Part shown: positions 36,975 to 46,291 of the stretch, piece by piece | How the letters are laid out: the number at the start of each line of letters is the position of its first letter | Numbering within the stretch: position 1 is the first letter of the stretch | Source: Nonomuraea basaltis | GTDB taxonomy: Bacteria; Actinomycetota; Actinomycetes; Streptosporangiales; Streptosporangiaceae | Reading direction: 5' to 3' | Assembly: GCF_005893125.1 (NCBI RefSeq) | Contig: NZ_VCJS01000016.1 | Coordinates: 1 to 64,000, forward strand | Length of the DNA: 64,000 nt | Notes under the pieces: model-generated | What the model saw: the letters and a program-made list of their open reading frames with translations, nothing else | Database searches by the model: none | What the model was told of the DNA's origin: nothing | Translations under genes and position numbers: made by a program

Positions 36975-37365
36975 ACTACATGGTGGCGAGACGCGCTTGC
37001 GCCGCTGGTAGGAAGCCATTTCTCGGTCCGATCGGTCACGAGCTGTAAACCATCGGCTGCCTGCCCAGGTGTAACGCTGGCGCTCTGGGGGCCGCGACGG
37101 GTGGAAGCTGGGTCAGCGCCTAATCCAGGAGCGCAGCGCCATCGCTGATCTTCCGGAGCCGTCGAGGATCGCAACTGCATGATCCGCGTGACGGTGCGTT
37201 GGCCTGGGACTTCGCAGCAGAACTGGGATCATGAACGTATGCCCGATGAATCGAACCCGCTGTCAGGCGTGTGGTCGCTCGCGCCGTCCGGTACGGCCGG
37301 GGGTGCCTCAAGGGTTTCGGACAGACAGCCTGTTAGGGGCCGAAACTGTCTGGAAGGGTTAGAGA

Positions 37366-37499
37366 GTGCCGAAGCGTAGCCAGAGAAGGTTCAGTCAGGA
37401 GTTCAAGGACGAGGCCGTCCGCATGGTGTTGGAGGGCGATCGCATCGTGGTCGAGGTGGCCCGGGAGTTTGGGATCCACGACACCACGCTGGCATCAAA
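37366..37499 (+). pseudogene. IS3-type OrfA N-terminal fragment
   Basis: GTG 37366 opens PKRSQRRFSQEFKDEAVRMV, then LEGDRIVVEVAREFGIHDTTL, the helix-turn-helix of IS3 OrfA. It is cut at about 37499 where a dehydrogenase fragment begins in another frame. Confidence 0.6.
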
Positions 37500-37896
37500 G
37501 TCAATGCCATCGCCCCACTCGCGCTGACCCGGATGCTCACCCACGCCAGGGCCGAAGGCGACGAGTCCGGCGGCACACTCGACCTCGCCGCCCCGACCAT
37601 GATGAACGCCCTCGCAGGCAAGCTCGACCCCGCGCTGGCCTCTCCCGTCGTGGCGTTCCTGGCCCACGAGGACTGCCCCGTCACCGGCGAGATCTACACG
37701 GCGGGCGCCGGGCACGTCGCGCGGTACTTCATCGGCAGAACCAAGGGCTTCTATCAGCCGGACCTGTCCATAGAGAGCGTACGGGACCATCTCTCCGAAA
37801 TCCGCGACGAAACCGGCTACACCACCCCCCGAGGACGCTGTCGGGGAAATCGCCCAGCTCCTCCAAACGATCGCGGCCGGCACGCAACCCGCCTGA
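37494..37896 (+). pseudogene. Short-chain dehydrogenase, C-terminal fragment
   Basis: IKVNAIAPLALTRMLTHARA, LASPVVAFLAHEDCPVTGEI, YTAGAGHVARYFIGRTKGFY and VRDHLSEIRDETGYTTP are the end of an SDR of the MDR/multifunctional type. The Rossmann GxxxGxG and catalytic YxxxK are missing. A frameshift in a C-run near 37831 moves the final AVGEIAQLLQTIAAGTQPA to another frame. The IS3 fragment replaces its 5' half. Confidence 0.6.
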
Positions 37897-38280
37897 CGAC
37901 ACAGCGTGGTCACCACCGACGGTTACAGAACCGGGTGTGAGTAGTTGGCGTACAGGAAATCCGGATAGGTCGGGAGCTGGCGCGGTGGTGATCACGGTTG
38001 ACGGTAGGGCCCAGGGCCTGTCTTCCGCCGGTTTCCGGTCGGCTGTGCTCTCCCTGATGTCCGTGATCAGGTCACTCCGTTTCCGCTCCCGCCGCATCGA
38101 ACTGGGCGTGCGGTTCTCCCGCACCCAGCACACCGACGCCGTTCACCGCCGGTATTCAGCTTCTCTCGCCAGGGCTTGCCGGCTCTGGGCGGGACGACGA
38201 TTCCAGACAGCTTGATCAGGCCGCACTGGTCAGGCGAACGGTAGGCGACCACGTCGATGCCGAAGCGGCTACGCCGAGCG
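37897..38280. other. Non-coding segment, nothing recognised
   Basis: Several short frames on both strands conflict. I see no motif, repeat or RNA. Confidence 0.35.
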
Positions 38281-38751
38281 TCAGATCAGGCCGCCGGGGT
38301 GCCGGTCGGCGAGGTAGACACGTCCGGCCTCGGCGTCGCGAGGGGAGAACAGGTAGCGGATCCAGGCCTGCTGCTCGTGCAGGATGGCGCCCATCTCCCA
38401 CACGCAATAGGTCCCCTTGGCTGTTTCTCCGAACGGGATGAGCTCGAACCCCGCCGCATCCTTGAGATAGGCCGTCTCCCACAACTCGTTGTCGTTCAGC
38501 CACGTGCATACGAGCAGGAGATACGCGCCGCCGACGCGGTGCAGGATGACGAAGCCGAAGTCGCCCGTGGGAGTGATCCCGCTGATCTCTGCCCGGAGGA
38601 ACTCGCGTGCCTCCTTATGTACTTCCTCGCCGATCTCGCGGTCCTCCCGGTGGAGGTCGTACCACTTGAAGCGAACGCCGGGCAGCTCGAGGCCTTCGCC
38701 CGCCGAGAGCCGCTTGCGCACGTGCGTGTAGTCAGAGGAAACACTCGTCAT
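38281..38751 (-). CDS. Hypothetical protein, 156 aa
   Basis: MTSVSSDYTHVRKRLSAGEG, FKWYDLHREDREIGEEVHKE, AREFLRAEISGITPTGDFGF, VILHRVGGAYLLLVCTWLND, NELWETAYLKDAAGFELIPF. The protein is single-domain and mixed alpha/beta; related genes are common in actinomycetes but unnamed. ATG 38751. Confidence 0.6.
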   Translation of the reverse strand: MTSVSSDYTHVRKRLSAGEGLELPGVRFKWYDLHREDREIGEEVHKEAREFLRAEISGITPTGDFGFVILHRVGGAYLLLVCTWLNDNELWETAYLKDAAGFELIPFGETAKGTYCVWEMGAILHEQQAWIRYLFSPRDAEAGRVYLADRHPGGLI

Positions 38752-39042
38752 GGCTCGACACTAGGCGCGCAGCGGGGCCCGGTGTCGACAGCCACTTCCG
38801 ATCATTAACGGGTGACCATTTCGCCGCTTTCCAGCCGAGCGGCTTGAGGCCACACAACCGATGATCAGCAAAGCGTAAAGCCTCTGGTAGAAGCGGTCTT
38901 GCCTAGAGATCACCTTCAGAGCCAGAGGCTTCATGTATCCACCGGCGTCTATGGGGCGTCCGTCCGGATGGCACAAGAATCCAGTAATCCGGCTCCACCC
39001 AACCCGGGGCAGAGCATGCCGGAATTGTTCTTGTAGGTTTCC
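38752..39042. other. Non-coding segment with a hairpin
   Basis: AGCCTCTGG (38880) and CCAGAGGCT (38923) pair across 35 bases. No supported gene; it precedes the methyltransferase gene and could be a regulatory leader or terminator. Confidence 0.3.
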
Positions 39043-39702
39043 ATGGGTCACACTTGGGTCGTGTCGGATCGGGCCCCCGCGTTCGCTCGCGATGTTGCGA
39101 CCGCCGCCTATTACGAGCAACGCGCCAAGGAGTACGACGAGTGGTACCTGGCGCAAGGTCGCTTCGCGTCGCTCAACCCACCCGCATGGCACCTGGAGGT
39201 TTCGCGCCTGGTGGACCTGGTAGGCGGGCTACCAACGGCGCGAACTCTCGACGTCGCCTGTGGCACCGGTTTTTTGACGCGTCACCTTCATGGGGTCACC
39301 GTCGGGCTGGACCGGAGCCCTGCGATGGTTGCTGTAGCCCAATCACGACTGCCCGCAGGCGTGGCCATCGTTGGTGACGCACTGAAGCTCCCGTTTGCCG
39401 ACGGAGCATTCGACCGCGTGCTGACGGGCCACTTCTACGGCCACCTGCCACTCGACGAGCGGACGGTCTTTCTCTCCGAGGCGCGGCGCGTGGCCGGTGA
39501 ACTGGTTGTCATCGATACTGCCCTCCGTCCCGGAGTCGAGCCAGAGCAATGGGTGGAGCGGATGCTGAACAACGGCTCTCGACACCGCATCTACAAGCGC
39601 TATCTGACCAGCGCACAGCTCGCCGAAGAACTGGGCGGCGAGGTGCTCTTCGACGGGCGAAGCTTCGTCGCGGCTCGCGTGACGTGGTCAAGCCCGTCGT
39701 GA
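39043..39702 (+). CDS. Class I SAM-dependent methyltransferase, 219 aa
   Basis: Motif I LDVACGTGFLTRHLHG (about 66-82), then VGLDRSPAMVAVAQSRLPAG and VGDALKLPFADGAFDRVLTG (post-motif and motif IV) of the Methyltransf_11/25 fold. The N-terminus YYEQRAKEYDEWYLAQGRF is typical of small-molecule methyltransferases. ATG 39043; target unknown. It sits upstream of, and may serve, the SARP-controlled region. Confidence 0.85.
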   Translation: MGHTWVVSDRAPAFARDVATAAYYEQRAKEYDEWYLAQGRFASLNPPAWHLEVSRLVDLVGGLPTARTLDVACGTGFLTRHLHGVTVGLDRSPAMVAVAQSRLPAGVAIVGDALKLPFADGAFDRVLTGHFYGHLPLDERTVFLSEARRVAGELVVIDTALRPGVEPEQWVERMLNNGSRHRIYKRYLTSAQLAEELGGEVLFDGRSFVAARVTWSSPS

Positions 39703-40002
39703 CGCCAAACCGCTCGACTCACTGATCGGCCGCGATTGACGGTTCTGCTGTCGCGGATCAGTCACGTAGGACAATCAGCTCGCCGCATCCAGACAGGGAA
39801 AGGACGAGAGAGTGGCAGCGACCGTGTCCACGTCCTCCCGCCGAGCCACTAAGAGCTGACTGCCACCCCCTCTGATTCGCGCACCACGACGATGACCGTC
39901 AAGCGGACTCTCACGGGAAGGACGTGCCAGCACTCTAGGATCAATGCCACAGAACCAGATGACCCTGTACGTGTCGACGGACGGAGGGGAAGCGCTCCGC
40001 TC
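39703..40002. other. Leader region of the second AfsR-type gene
   Basis: No gene supported. An in-frame ATG at 39892 extends the regulator, but its product is not domain-like, so I leave it as upstream region. Confidence 0.35.
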
Positions 40003-42813
40003 ATGGGACTGGACATCAGGATCTTGGGCCCGTGGGAGGCCTCCGCGGACGGCGCGCCGCTGCCGCTGGCCGGCAGCCGGCGGATCAGCCTGCTGGCCCG
40101 GCTGGCGCTGAGCGCCGGCCAGCCGGTCACGGCCGAGCAGCTGCTGGCCGACGTGTGGGGCGAGAGCCGGGTGGCGACGGCGGCCAAACAACTGCACATC
40201 GTGGTGTCGAAGCTCCGCGAGGCCCTCGCGACGCACCTGGCCGGCGAGATCATCGTGACCGTGCCCGGCGGCTATCGCCTGGACCTGCCGGTTGAGCACG
40301 TCGACGCGCACCGGTTCGCCCGCCTGGTACGCGACGCCCGCGCGGCACGGGCACGTGGTGACACCGCCGCCGCGCACGCGCTGTTCCGCCGGTCCCTGGG
40401 TCTGTGGCGGGGCGACGCCCTGGCCGAAATGCAAGGGGATTGGGCGCGGATCGAGGCGGCGCGCCTGGAGGAGGAGCGGCTGTCCGCCTTCGAGGACGAC
40501 ACCGACCTGCGGCTGGCTCTGGGCGACCACCACGCCGTGGTTCCCGAGCTGACCGCACACGTCGAGGTGCACCCTCTGCGGGAGCGTCCATGGGCGCAGC
40601 TGATGCTGGCGCTGTATCGGGCATCGCGGCCGTCTGAAGCCTTGGCGGCCTACCAGGACGCCCGCCGCGTCATGGTCGAGGAGCTCGGCATCGAGCCGGG
40701 CGCCACGCTGCGGCGCCTGCAGCAGGCGGTGCTGGCCGCAGACCCGGTCCTCGACCTCCCCTCCCCGCTCCAGCAGGCTGCGCCGGGCGTGGTTCCCGCT
40801 CCGGCCGAGCTGCCCGCCTTGGGGGTTTTCACCGCACGCCACCTCGAGCTGACCTGGCTCGGCAAGGCACTCACCGAGACCTCGCCGGGCGCGCCGACGA
40901 TCGTGGCGATCGACGGGCCGGGCGGGATCGGCAAGTCGGCGCTGGCCGTGCATGCCGCCCACTCCGTGGCCCACCGCTTCACCGACGGGGTCCTCTACGT
41001 CGACCTGCGCGGTGCCACAGCCGGTCTGGAGCCGCTGGAGCCGCTGGACGCGCTGGGCCGGTTGCTGCGCTCGCTGGGACTGGACGGCTCCGCCGTACCC
41101 ACCGTGAGGGACGAGGCCGCGGCGCGCTACCGCTCGCTCACCGCCGGGCGCAGCCTGCTGATCATCCTCGACAACGCGCTGGACGCCCGCCAGGTCCGCC
41201 CGCTCCTGCCCGCCGGGGCGGACTGCGTGGTGATCATCACCAGCCGGCAGGCGCTCACCTCGCTCGACGGCGTGAACCACCTGCACCTGGCCGAGCTCGA
41301 CCCCGCCGACTCCACCACGCTGCTGGCGCGGATGGCCGGTCCCGCCCAGGTGCACGCCGAGCCCGAAGCCGCCGCGCGGATCGTCCGGCTGTGCGGTGGC
41401 CTGCCGCTGGCCCTGCACATCGCGGCGGCGCGCCTGGCCGCCCGCCCTCACTGGACGCTGTCCTACCTCGCCGACCGACTCGCCGACGCCACGCGCCGCC
41501 TCGACACGCTCGAGCACGCCGACCTGGCCGTGCGCGTCAGCCTGGCCGCCAGCCTGCACCACCTGCGCGAGGAACCGACGGGCCAGGAGGCGACCGAGAT
41601 GTTCGCACTCCTCGGCCTGCTGGACACGCCCGAGCACACGCCGGCGGCGGCCGCCGCCCTGGCCGACCGGCCGGCGTACGCCGTGGAGGCGGTGCTCGAC
41701 CACTTGCTGGCGGCCCGCCTGCTGGAGCCGGCCGGTCCAGACCGCTATCGGATGCATGACCTGGTCCGCCTGTACGCACGAGAGCAGGCCGCCCGCGACA
41801 TTCCCGAACCTGAGCGCCGCGCCGCCACGCACCGGGCGCTGCACCACTATCTCGCCACGGCCAGGACGGCCAGCCTCCTGCTCAATCCCTCCCAGGCCAT
41901 CGTGGCCGACCTCCACGCTGACCTGCCTGGCCTGCGCCTGAACACCCCTCAGGAGGCCATCGCCTGGACCGAAGCCGAGCGCGACAACCTCATCGTCGCG
42001 GTGCGGCAGGCCGACGATCTCGAGACCGTCACCGGCTTGGCCGCCTGTGTCAACGTGCCGTTCAGCCATCGAGGCTGGCTCGGCGATCTGATCGAGATCC
42101 AGCGTCGTGCGCTGGACATCGCCACCCGTGCGGGCGACTGGGCGGGGCAGGCTCGCGGGCACAACTACCTGGGCTGCATCCACAAGAACAGGGGCAGCCT
42201 GGAGTCTGCAGTCGCCCACCTCGAGCAGGCCGTCCTGTGCTGGGAACGGGCGGGCACGCCCTCCCGGGCCGCGGGGCCGCTGCACAACCTCGGCACGACG
42301 TACGGCAGGCTGGGGCGCTTCGACGAAGCGCTGGCCACCCAGGTCAAGGCGATCGCGGCGACCCAGGAGAGCGGCCTGCGCGACTACGAGGCGATCATGC
42401 TCAACGGCCGGGCGTCGGTGCTGATCAGGATGGGCCGCTTGGACGAGGCGATCGACGCCGGCCGCAAGAGCCTGGAGATCTGGTCGGACTTCGACAATCC
42501 CCAGGGCGAGGGCGCGACGTGCGACACGCTGGCCGACGCCTACCGGCGCGCGGGCAGGTACGCCGAAGCCGAGACCCTCTACCGGAGGGCCGTCGAACTC
42601 CAGCGCGCAGCCGGCCACCGCGCGGTGGAAGCCATCTCCCTGTGGGGGCTCGGCGATACCCTGAACGACCTGGGACGGCTCGCCGAAGCCCGGGCATGCT
42701 GGCACCGGTCGGCACGGACCCTGCGCGACGTCCACCTCCTCACCGAGGAGGAGCTGGAGCGGATCCTGGCCCAGGACGTCCCGCCGCCCCCGGGACCGAT
42801 CAAGCACTTCTAG
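40003..42813 (+). CDS. AfsR-type SARP regulator with NB-ARC and TPR domains, 936 aa
   Basis: Winged helix (about 1-95: LDIRILGPWEASADGAPLPL...QLHIVVSKLREAL), BTAD (about 96-250, ending ELGIEPGATLRRLQ), NB-ARC with P-loop GPGGIGKSALAVHAAH near 305 and LLIILDNALDARQVRPLLPA as Walker B, then TPRs (about 690-920). The start at 40003 is chosen because the DNA-binding domain begins there. The following SARP-ABC chimera is 44 bp downstream on the same strand, and its N-terminal part is clearly paralogous. It probably activates a specialised-metabolite pathway not present in the window. Confidence 0.87.
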   Translation: MGLDIRILGPWEASADGAPLPLAGSRRISLLARLALSAGQPVTAEQLLADVWGESRVATAAKQLHIVVSKLREALATHLAGEIIVTVPGGYRLDLPVEHVDAHRFARLVRDARAARARGDTAAAHALFRRSLGLWRGDALAEMQGDWARIEAARLEEERLSAFEDDTDLRLALGDHHAVVPELTAHVEVHPLRERPWAQLMLALYRASRPSEALAAYQDARRVMVEELGIEPGATLRRLQQAVLAADPVLDLPSPLQQAAPGVVPAPAELPALGVFTARHLELTWLGKALTETSPGAPTIVAIDGPGGIGKSALAVHAAHSVAHRFTDGVLYVDLRGATAGLEPLEPLDALGRLLRSLGLDGSAVPTVRDEAAARYRSLTAGRSLLIILDNALDARQVRPLLPAGADCVVIITSRQALTSLDGVNHLHLAELDPADSTTLLARMAGPAQVHAEPEAAARIVRLCGGLPLALHIAAARLAARPHWTLSYLADRLADATRRLDTLEHADLAVRVSLAASLHHLREEPTGQEATEMFALLGLLDTPEHTPAAAAALADRPAYAVEAVLDHLLAARLLEPAGPDRYRMHDLVRLYAREQAARDIPEPERRAATHRALHHYLATARTASLLLNPSQAIVADLHADLPGLRLNTPQEAIAWTEAERDNLIVAVRQADDLETVTGLAACVNVPFSHRGWLGDLIEIQRRALDIATRAGDWAGQARGHNYLGCIHKNRGSLESAVAHLEQAVLCWERAGTPSRAAGPLHNLGTTYGRLGRFDEALATQVKAIAATQESGLRDYEAIMLNGRASVLIRMGRLDEAIDAGRKSLEIWSDFDNPQGEGATCDTLADAYRRAGRYAEAETLYRRAVELQRAAGHRAVEAISLWGLGDTLNDLGRLAEARACWHRSARTLRDVHLLTEEELERILAQDVPPPPGPIKHF

Positions 42814-42816
42814 GAC

Positions 42817-42835
42817 ATACCGGCGATATACCGGC
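42817..42835 (+). promoter_or_regulatory. Candidate SARP box (11-bp-period direct repeat)
   Basis: ATACCGGC occurs at 42817-42824 and 42828-42835, exactly 11 bp apart, 22 bp upstream of the chimera's ATG. SARP proteins bind heptamer direct repeats with this period, usually overlapping the -35 region. Confidence 0.5.
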
Positions 42836-42857
42836 TCCTTCGTACACTTCTTCCCTG

Positions 42858-44324
42858 ATGTCACTGGAGATCGGGTTCCTCGGGCCCTGGGAGATCAAGG
42901 CGGGCGGGCAACCGGTACGGCTGGCGGGCCGTCGCCGCGTCGCCGTACTGACACGGCTGGCGCTGGACGCCGGCCAGCCCGTCACCGCGCGTCATCTCGT
43001 CACCGACGTCTGGGGGCAGACCTCGACCGCCACGGCCGGCAAGCAACTCCACATCGTGGTGTCGAAGCTGCGTGACGTGCTCACACCCGAGTCCATCGCG
43101 ACCGTGCCCGGCGGTTACGTGCTGGACGTGCCCCGCGATCAGGTCGACGCGCACAACTTCACGCTGCTGGCCCGCCAGGCGCGAATGGCCCGCGAGCGGG
43201 GCGGGCCGGGCACCGCCGACGCGCTGTTCCGGCGGGCGCTGGCCCTGTGGCGGGGGCCGGCCCTGGCTGAGCTGATCGACCCGTGGGCGCAGATCGAGTC
43301 CAGACGCCTGGAGGAGGAGCGCCTGGCCGTCTTCGAGGACCACATCGACCTGCGGCTGGCCGCGGGGGACCACCACGCGGCGGTGACAGACCTCGCCCCG
43401 CACGTCCAGGCCCATCCGCTGAGGGAGAGATCGCGCGCGCAGCTGATGCTGGCGCTCTACCGGGCGGCCCGGTCGTCCGAAGCGCTCGCGGTCTATCAGA
43501 AGGGCCGAACCGTCCTGGTGGAGGAGCTCGGCGTCGAGCCGGGCGCGCGGCTGCGCCGGCTGCAGCACGCCATCCTCACGAGGGATCCCGTGCTCGAGCT
43601 CACCACTCCGGCGCAGTCCGCCACGATCGTCCCCGCCGAGCTGCCTACCGACACCCGGTCGTTCACCGCCCGGCACGAGGAGGTGGGCTGGCTGCGGGAG
43701 GCGGTGCTGAACGCGGGCGTGGCCGTGGTCGACGGGCCAGGCGGCCTCGGCAAGTCGGCGCTGGCCGTCCACGTCGCGCACGCGATGGCCGGACGGTTCC
43801 GCGACGGCGATCTCGCGCTGCTCGATGAGCTCACCGTGACAGAGAACCTGTTTCTCAGCCGCGAACCGCAACGCGGGCTGCCGGGCTTGAAGCTGCTCGA
43901 CCGGCGGGCGATGAAGCGGCAGGCGCGCGAGATGCTCGCGCAGATCGGCGCCGCCGACCGGATCGAGGTCGACGGGCTGATCCGATGGATGTCCGGTGGC
44001 CAGCGCCAGGCGGTCGCCATCTGCCGGGCGGTGGCCTGGGGCGCCAAAGTGATCATCCTCGACGAGCCGACGGCGGCCCTCGGCGTCAACGAGAGCGCCG
44101 AGGTCCATCAGCTCATCCGCCGGCTCAAGGCCCAGAGCATCACCGTGATCTTCGTTAGCCATAATTTCGAAGAGATCATGGCGCTGGCTGACCACATTTG
44201 GGTGATGAGGCAGGGCACGGCGATCGCCGGCCGGCGTGCCGCGGAGACCAGCGGGACAGAGCTGGTGGGCCTGCTGACCGGCGCCACGTCGGAGGCGGCC
44301 GAGGGCACATCAGCGACGACCTGA
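42858..44324 (+). CDS. Chimeric protein: SARP + P-loop fused to sugar-ABC ATPase rear half, 488 aa
   Basis: Residues 1-250 are a complete SARP DNA-binding domain plus BTAD (ELGVEPGARLRRLQHAILTR). Residues 285-315 begin an NB-ARC (GPGGLGKSALAVHVAHAMAG). At about residue 317 (DGDLALLDELTVTENLFLSR) the sequence switches, in frame, to an RbsA/XylG-type ABC ATPase just after its Q-loop: signature MSGGQRQAVAICRAVA, Walker B VIILDEPTAAL, H-loop VSHNFEEI. The ABC Walker A and the Q-loop glutamine are absent, but the NB-ARC P-loop is present upstream. It probably arose by deletion between two genes; the frame has stayed open for 488 codons. Whether it folds is unknown. Confidence 0.7.
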   Translation: MSLEIGFLGPWEIKAGGQPVRLAGRRRVAVLTRLALDAGQPVTARHLVTDVWGQTSTATAGKQLHIVVSKLRDVLTPESIATVPGGYVLDVPRDQVDAHNFTLLARQARMARERGGPGTADALFRRALALWRGPALAELIDPWAQIESRRLEEERLAVFEDHIDLRLAAGDHHAAVTDLAPHVQAHPLRERSRAQLMLALYRAARSSEALAVYQKGRTVLVEELGVEPGARLRRLQHAILTRDPVLELTTPAQSATIVPAELPTDTRSFTARHEEVGWLREAVLNAGVAVVDGPGGLGKSALAVHVAHAMAGRFRDGDLALLDELTVTENLFLSREPQRGLPGLKLLDRRAMKRQAREMLAQIGAADRIEVDGLIRWMSGGQRQAVAICRAVAWGAKVIILDEPTAALGVNESAEVHQLIRRLKAQSITVIFVSHNFEEIMALADHIWVMRQGTAIAGRRAAETSGTELVGLLTGATSEAAEGTSATT

Positions 44325-44360
44325 TCGTGCCGAGCCGGGCCGAGAGGCAGGCGACCGGGC

Positions 44361-45548
44361 TTACCCGGCCATCACCTTGGCGAGCGCCTCGGCTATCTGG
44401 GCGGCGTTGGCCGGGTCGTCCATGAGCATCGACTGGCGTACCCAGACCACGTCTCGCGCGGCCTCCGCCGCGGCCGGGCAGGGCTCGGCGCGCGCGCCCG
44501 CGCCGGTCAGCGCGGTCATCGTGCCGAGCGGCGGGTACCCGGCATCCAGCGGCACCCCTTCCGCGGCCATGGCGGCGATCAGGAAGTCCCGGTCGAAGGG
44601 CACGTGAACGCGGAGCATGAGGAGGTGGCGCGAGTCGCGGGTGGTGCCATCCGGCCGCGGGACCACGGAGACCGGCCGCGTCGCGCCGTCCTGGCCGTCG
44701 GGCGTCGAGATCGCGGCCAGCTCGCGCTCGACGGCGGCGCAGAAGGAATTCCTGCGGTCGAGCTCCTCGTCGAGGCGGTCCAGCCAGGGCAGCAGCAGCG
44801 CGGCCTGGATCTCCGTCAGGCGCAGGTTCCAGCCGACGTTCGGGTGGCCGTACCACTGGCCGCCGAGCTCGCGGCCCACGTTGCAGACCGACCAGATTGC
44901 CTCGTAGGCGGCCCGGTCGCGGCAGACGATCATGCCGCCTTCCCCCGCCGTCATCGCCTTGCCGGCCTGGAAGCTGTACACACCGACGTCGCCGAGACCG
45001 CCGATCGGGCGGCCGCGGTAGGTGGCGCCGTGCGCCTGCGCGGCGTCCTCGACCACCACCAGACCATGCTTCACGGCCACGGCGTTCAGCGCGTCCATGT
45101 CCGCGGGGCTGCCCGCGAGGTGCACCGGCATGATCGCTGCCGTGCGCCCGGTGACCGCGGCCTCGACGGCCGGCGCGGACAGGTGCAGGTCGGCCGGGTC
45201 CACGTCGACGATGACCGGAACGGCTCCGGCCAGCAGGACGGCGGTGGCGGATGCGACGAAGGTGTAGGCGGGCACGATCACTTCGTCTCCCGGCCTGACG
45301 CCCAGGCCGCGGAGCGCGGCGAACAGGCCGAGCGTGGCGTTGCCGGCGGCCACGCCGTACTCGACCCCGGACAGGCTCGCGAACGCGGCGGTCAGGTCCG
45401 CGACGACGGGCCCGCCCTGGGTGGCCCCCCACAGGCCGCTGTCCAGGACTTCGGTGACGAGCTTGCGCTGCGCTGGGTCGATCGGCGGCGGCCAGGGGGG
45501 CCAGGGCGTCGAGCGGACCGGCGGGCCGCCGTGGATGGCCAGCGTCAT
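44361..45548 (-). CDS. DegT/DnrJ/EryC1-type aminotransferase, 395 aa
   Basis: PLP fold-I sugar aminotransferase family. VAAGNATLGLFAALRGLGVR (cofactor phosphate), VVVEDAAQAHGATYRGRPIG (Asp and Gln), YSFQAGKAMTAGEGGMIVCR with the Schiff-base Lys in QAGK, and VGWNLRLTEIQAALLL. The Lys and surrounding GEGG are intact, so it should be an active transaminase or dehydratase. It is the last gene of a three-gene unit headed by two amidohydrolases (ATGA overlap at 45545-45548) and under the 18-bp palindrome at 46978. Confidence 0.85.
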   Translation of the reverse strand: MTLAIHGGPPVRSTPWPPWPPPIDPAQRKLVTEVLDSGLWGATQGGPVVADLTAAFASLSGVEYGVAAGNATLGLFAALRGLGVRPGDEVIVPAYTFVASATAVLLAGAVPVIVDVDPADLHLSAPAVEAAVTGRTAAIMPVHLAGSPADMDALNAVAVKHGLVVVEDAAQAHGATYRGRPIGGLGDVGVYSFQAGKAMTAGEGGMIVCRDRAAYEAIWSVCNVGRELGGQWYGHPNVGWNLRLTEIQAALLLPWLDRLDEELDRRNSFCAAVERELAAISTPDGQDGATRPVSVVPRPDGTTRDSRHLLMLRVHVPFDRDFLIAAMAAEGVPLDAGYPPLGTMTALTGAGARAEPCPAAAEAARDVVWVRQSMLMDDPANAAQIAEALAKVMAG

Positions 45549-46291
45549 GGGGGTCCCTTCGGTGGATCGTTCGGACGGAGGCGGGCGCCCAGCAGCCGGG
45601 CCAGGTTCCCGCCCTGGATGAGGGCGCGGTCGGCGGCGCCGAGCGGCGCGAGCGCGACCCGGCCCCAGCCGACACGCAGGTCGAGGAAGCAGGAGTCGGA
45701 GCCATAGACCACCCGATCGGCGCCGACCATGGCGGCCAGCCGGGCGATCCAGCGGCCGGTCATCCGGGAGCCGCAGATCTCCAGGTAGAGGCTCGGGTGC
45801 TCGCCGATGAGGCCGGCGGCGCGGGCGAAGCCGTACGGCCAGAGCCCGGTGTGTCCGAGAAGCAGCGGCACGCGGGGGTACCGCTCGGCCACGGTGACGA
45901 ACTGGGCGGGGTCGCTCCACGGCGAGTCGGTCTGGCCATGGGCCAGCACGGGCAGGCCGAGCTCCCATACGGGGTCGTAGCGGCGGTCGTCGAGGCGGCA
46001 CCGGTGCACATCCGGGTGGATCTTGACGCCCCAGACCTCCTGGCCGGTGAGCGGGTTGCGCTGGTGGGGGTTGTAGACCTGCCAGACGCCGAACCGTCCC
46101 GGATGCCGCTCAGCTGCGGCGAACGCCTGCCGGTTGCCTTCCTCGGCGGCCGGGCCGACGCCGAGGAGATGACTGATACCCATCGCGTCGATGCCGAGGC
46201 GGTCCATCAGCTCGATCATGCCCTCGGCCGACTTGTCGGGAATGAGGAAGTCCGGCCATGGGCCGAGATGGCCGTGCGCGTCGAGGATCAC
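45545..46291 (-). CDS. Amidohydrolase-2-type metal hydrolase, 248 aa
   Basis: ILDAHGHLGPWPDFLIPDKS opens with the HxH metal site. Later features are VWGVKIHPDVHRC (KIHP), LLLGHTGLWPYGFARA (HTG), YLEICGS and VVYGSDSCFLDLRVGWGRV (catalytic Asp). This is the PF04909 fold that hydrolyses C-N, C-O or C-C bonds, including lactones and decarboxylations. It overlaps the genes on both sides by ATGA. Its paralogue is encoded directly upstream; the two may act on successive intermediates. Confidence 0.82.
   Translation of the reverse strand: MILDAHGHLGPWPDFLIPDKSAEGMIELMDRLGIDAMGISHLLGVGPAAEEGNRQAFAAAERHPGRFGVWQVYNPHQRNPLTGQEVWGVKIHPDVHRCRLDDRRYDPVWELGLPVLAHGQTDSPWSDPAQFVTVAERYPRVPLLLGHTGLWPYGFARAAGLIGEHPSLYLEICGSRMTGRWIARLAAMVGADRVVYGSDSCFLDLRVGWGRVALAPLGAADRALIQGGNLARLLGARLRPNDPPKGPP

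Noticed and set aside
37897-38280. Group II intron or reverse-transcriptase remnant
   Set aside because: No domain V-like hairpin and no reverse-transcriptase motif could be found.
39775-42864. 1029-codon open frame antisense to the second AfsR-type gene
   Set aside because: Low-complexity Gly/Arg/Val-rich translation with no domain. It is the usual third-position GC shadow of a real gene on the other strand.
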